From positions 1 through 24,398 of the forward strand of contig CAJUNT010000032.1 of the NCBI GenBank assembly GCA_910587735.1: a stretch of 24,398 nucleotides of DNA, in the 5' to 3' direction. The notes under the pieces are model-generated. The model was not told the origin of the DNA. It saw only the letters and a list, made by a program, of their open reading frames with translations, and searched no databases. Position 1 is the first letter of the stretch. Each line of letters starts with the position of its first letter. Shown piece after piece: positions 23,118 through 24,398 of the stretch. The position numbers were made by a program, and so were the translations under genes. This DNA comes from an uncultured Clostridia bacterium. Its GTDB lineage: Bacteria; Bacillota; Clostridia; Lachnospirales; Anaerotignaceae.

Positions 23118-24083
23118 TTATTTTTCATACAATATACTTTCTGCTGTAACACTATCTGTAATCAATACATTTATAATATTTGTAGAAATTGCTGTTTTAA
23201 TTGCCTTCACTTTTTCCTCTCCAAAAGCAACACCTACTCTAATTGGTATATTTTTTGCTTGTTCCAGTGTTAGCCCTATCATTCTGTCATTCCATTCACT
23301 CTCTACTGTATTTCCATATTTATCGAATACTCTACCTAATATTTCTCCCACACCATTTTTTTTAGATAATTTTAATATCATATCTTTTTCTAATATAGCA
23401 ATAGAAGAATTTTGTACTAAAGCACCTATTCCAAATATTCCAGCATGACAATTTTTTGCTTTTTGCATAACATTTTTAATTTGAGGTTCTTCTAAAAGCA
23501 TTTTTTTTGTATCAATATCTTTTACATACATAGGAGCAGCAAAATAATAACTGATACCATTTACCATTTCCGCCAATTTAGATGACAATAAACTTGCATA
23601 ACTCAAACGCAAATCAGAATTATCAGCCGTTTCTGGTGTCATTGTTCCTAAAAGAGGTACAACTTCTATATTTTTTGCTTTTATTTGACTGCCTACTTTA
23701 TACATATCAAAAGCATCAATGATTTTTTTCATAGTATAGCCCCAAGCAATACCTATTATCATATCATTTTTTATCATTCTTGCAATATAATATGCTGCTT
23801 CCCTTGCAACAAGAATATCTCTATTATTGATATCATCTACTTTTACAGCAATTACTTCTTTTAAATGAAATTTTTTTTCCATTTCTTTTTCTAGTTCTAT
23901 CATATTTTCTGCTGGAAAATCAATTATAATTTTAATATATCCTTCTTTTTTTGCTTTTGACAATGCTCTGGATACTGTTGTACGTGATACATTTAATTTT
24001 TTAGCAATTTCATCTTGTAGCATTTCTTGTTGATAATACATATCAACTACTCTCATTAAAAATCTTTCATCACTTTTCGCCAC
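23118..24083 (-). CDS. SorC family sugar-responsive transcriptional regulator
   Basis: A 321-residue regulator of the SorC/DeoR type. The N-terminal helix-turn-helix is at about 20-55 (MLQDEIAKKLNVSRTTVSRA). It is followed by the large sugar-phosphate-binding domain (from about 60), with GIAWGYTM, VEVVPLLGT-like and GIFGIGALV segments and the C-terminal RVGVAFGEEKVKAI. SorC proteins are regulators whose ligand is a phosphorylated sugar. The GTG start at 24083 is chosen because GAGGTG lies 5 nt upstream; the in-frame ATG codons at 24113 and 24104 lack an RBS. A near-consensus sigma-A promoter lies upstream (24137-24164). It leads the two-gene unit with the transaldolase-like aldolase. Confidence 0.92.
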   Translation of the reverse strand: MAKSDERFLMRVVDMYYQQEMLQDEIAKKLNVSRTTVSRALSKAKKEGYIKIIIDFPAENMIELEKEMEKKFHLKEVIAVKVDDINNRDILVAREAAYYIARMIKNDMIIGIAWGYTMKKIIDAFDMYKVGSQIKAKNIEVVPLLGTMTPETADNSDLRLSYASLLSSKLAEMVNGISYYFAAPMYVKDIDTKKMLLEEPQIKNVMQKAKNCHAGIFGIGALVQNSSIAILEKDMILKLSKKNGVGEILGRVFDKYGNTVESEWNDRMIGLTLEQAKNIPIRVGVAFGEEKVKAIKTAISTNIINVLITDSVTAESILYEK

Positions 24084-24136
24084 ATATTCACCTCTTTTGC
24101 ACATATAACACACTATGTAATTATGTTCATATATTA

Positions 24137-24164
24137 TTATATATCCGTTATTTTATTTGTCAAT
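24137..24164 (-). promoter_or_regulatory. Consensus sigma-A promoter of the sorC-type regulator
   Basis: On the minus strand a perfect TTGACA (24159-24164), a 16-nt spacer and a perfect TATAAT (24137-24142). It is the closest match to consensus in the window. The start point would be near 24130, with a leader of about 47 nt. Confidence 0.75.
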
Positions 24165-24223
24165 GGTAATATTAATATTTATTAAAAAATTTCTTTTTTA
24201 ATTATTTTACTTGTGGTTATTAT

Positions 24224-24310
24224 TAGGAAAACAAAGTTTTCTATAAAAGTTTTTGTCTCGTTTTTAGCGAAAAGCGAGTGAGAATTTGAAAGCAAAGCTC
24301 TCAAGTTTTT
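24224..24310 (+). repeat. Three-hairpin intergenic repeat, copy 4 (diverged)
   Basis: Hairpin A is GAAAAC/GTTTTC (24227-24241), followed by linker ATAAAAGTTTTTGT. Hairpin B (24257-24278) has an inner CTCG/CGAG pairing and T/A pairs and a 4-nt loop. Hairpin C is TTGAAAGC/GCTCTCAA (24286-24304) with one mismatch. The sequence of B is quite unlike copies 1-3 but still folds. It lies upstream of the SorC-family gene, in the opposite orientation to that gene. The remainder, 24311-24398, shows no gene. Confidence 0.7.
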
Positions 24311-24398
24311 AACAAAATAATATTATTTTATTTGTGGGACTTTGCCCCATATATGGTAACTTAAGAGAAAAAACATTTCATTAATGAAAAAATATTAA

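Noticed and set aside
1..24398. CRISPR array, tRNA or rRNA genes
   Set aside because: No regularly spaced direct repeats and no tRNA cloverleaf or rRNA-like conserved blocks were recognised on reading; an exhaustive tool search was not possible.

Overview
The window is AT-rich bacterial DNA with strong AGGAGG-type ribosome binding sites. Gene content points to a low-GC, spore-forming member of the Firmicutes (Clostridia, perhaps Lachnospirales): Gram-positive LexA, FloA/NfeD, the dnaE-pfkA-pyk order, HxlR and MerR regulators, an EFR1-type ferredoxin, and a small spore-protein-like gene behind a forespore-type promoter. No tRNA, rRNA or CRISPR array was seen. The genus cannot be fixed from the sequence alone.

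Layout. 1-1310 (minus): a small Lys/Asn-rich protein resembling a gamma-type SASP, and an EcsC-family protein. 1391-3051 (minus): nfeD-floA membrane microdomain pair with a clear terminator. 3276-7473 (minus): tetrapyrrole operon (precorrin-2 dehydrogenase, hemC, fused cobA-hemD, hemB); it lacks hemA and hemL, so 5-aminolevulinate must come from elsewhere. The fused uroporphyrinogen III methyltransferase suggests siroheme or corrinoid as product. 7677-8279 (plus): lexA with its own SOS box. 8326-9180: an internally deleted insertion sequence. 9216-11150 (plus): glutamine-dependent NAD synthetase. 11301-12161: a frameshifted MerR regulator divergent from a carboxymuconolactone decarboxylase family gene. 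12233-19065 (minus): dnaE, pfkA and pyk in the order common in Firmicutes. 19308-20652: an HxlR regulator divergent from a nitroreductase and an antibiotic-biosynthesis-monooxygenase family gene. 20729-22081: an RSH-like HD hydrolase divergent from an EFR1 flavodoxin/ferredoxin protein. 22425-24083 (minus): a SorC-family regulator followed by a transaldolase-like aldolase.

The most unusual signal is a dispersed intergenic repeat of about 90-115 bp, present four times (about 1423-1525 minus; 11183-11283, 22168-22255 and 24224-24310 plus). Each copy is a row of three hairpins joined by conserved linkers. Stem sequences differ between copies while pairing is kept, which suggests selection on RNA or single-stranded DNA structure. 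Two copies lie exactly between a stop codon and an intrinsic terminator. A third lies inside a 294 bp unit with imperfect inverted ends, so the family may be mobile or MITE-like.

Other points: the MerR gene seems to have lost one A from a homopolymer, cutting off its C-terminal coil. Its divergent promoter has a 19 bp spacer with an operator in the spacer, the classic MerR arrangement. The SASP-like gene combines a sigma-G/F-type promoter with a germination-protease-like motif.
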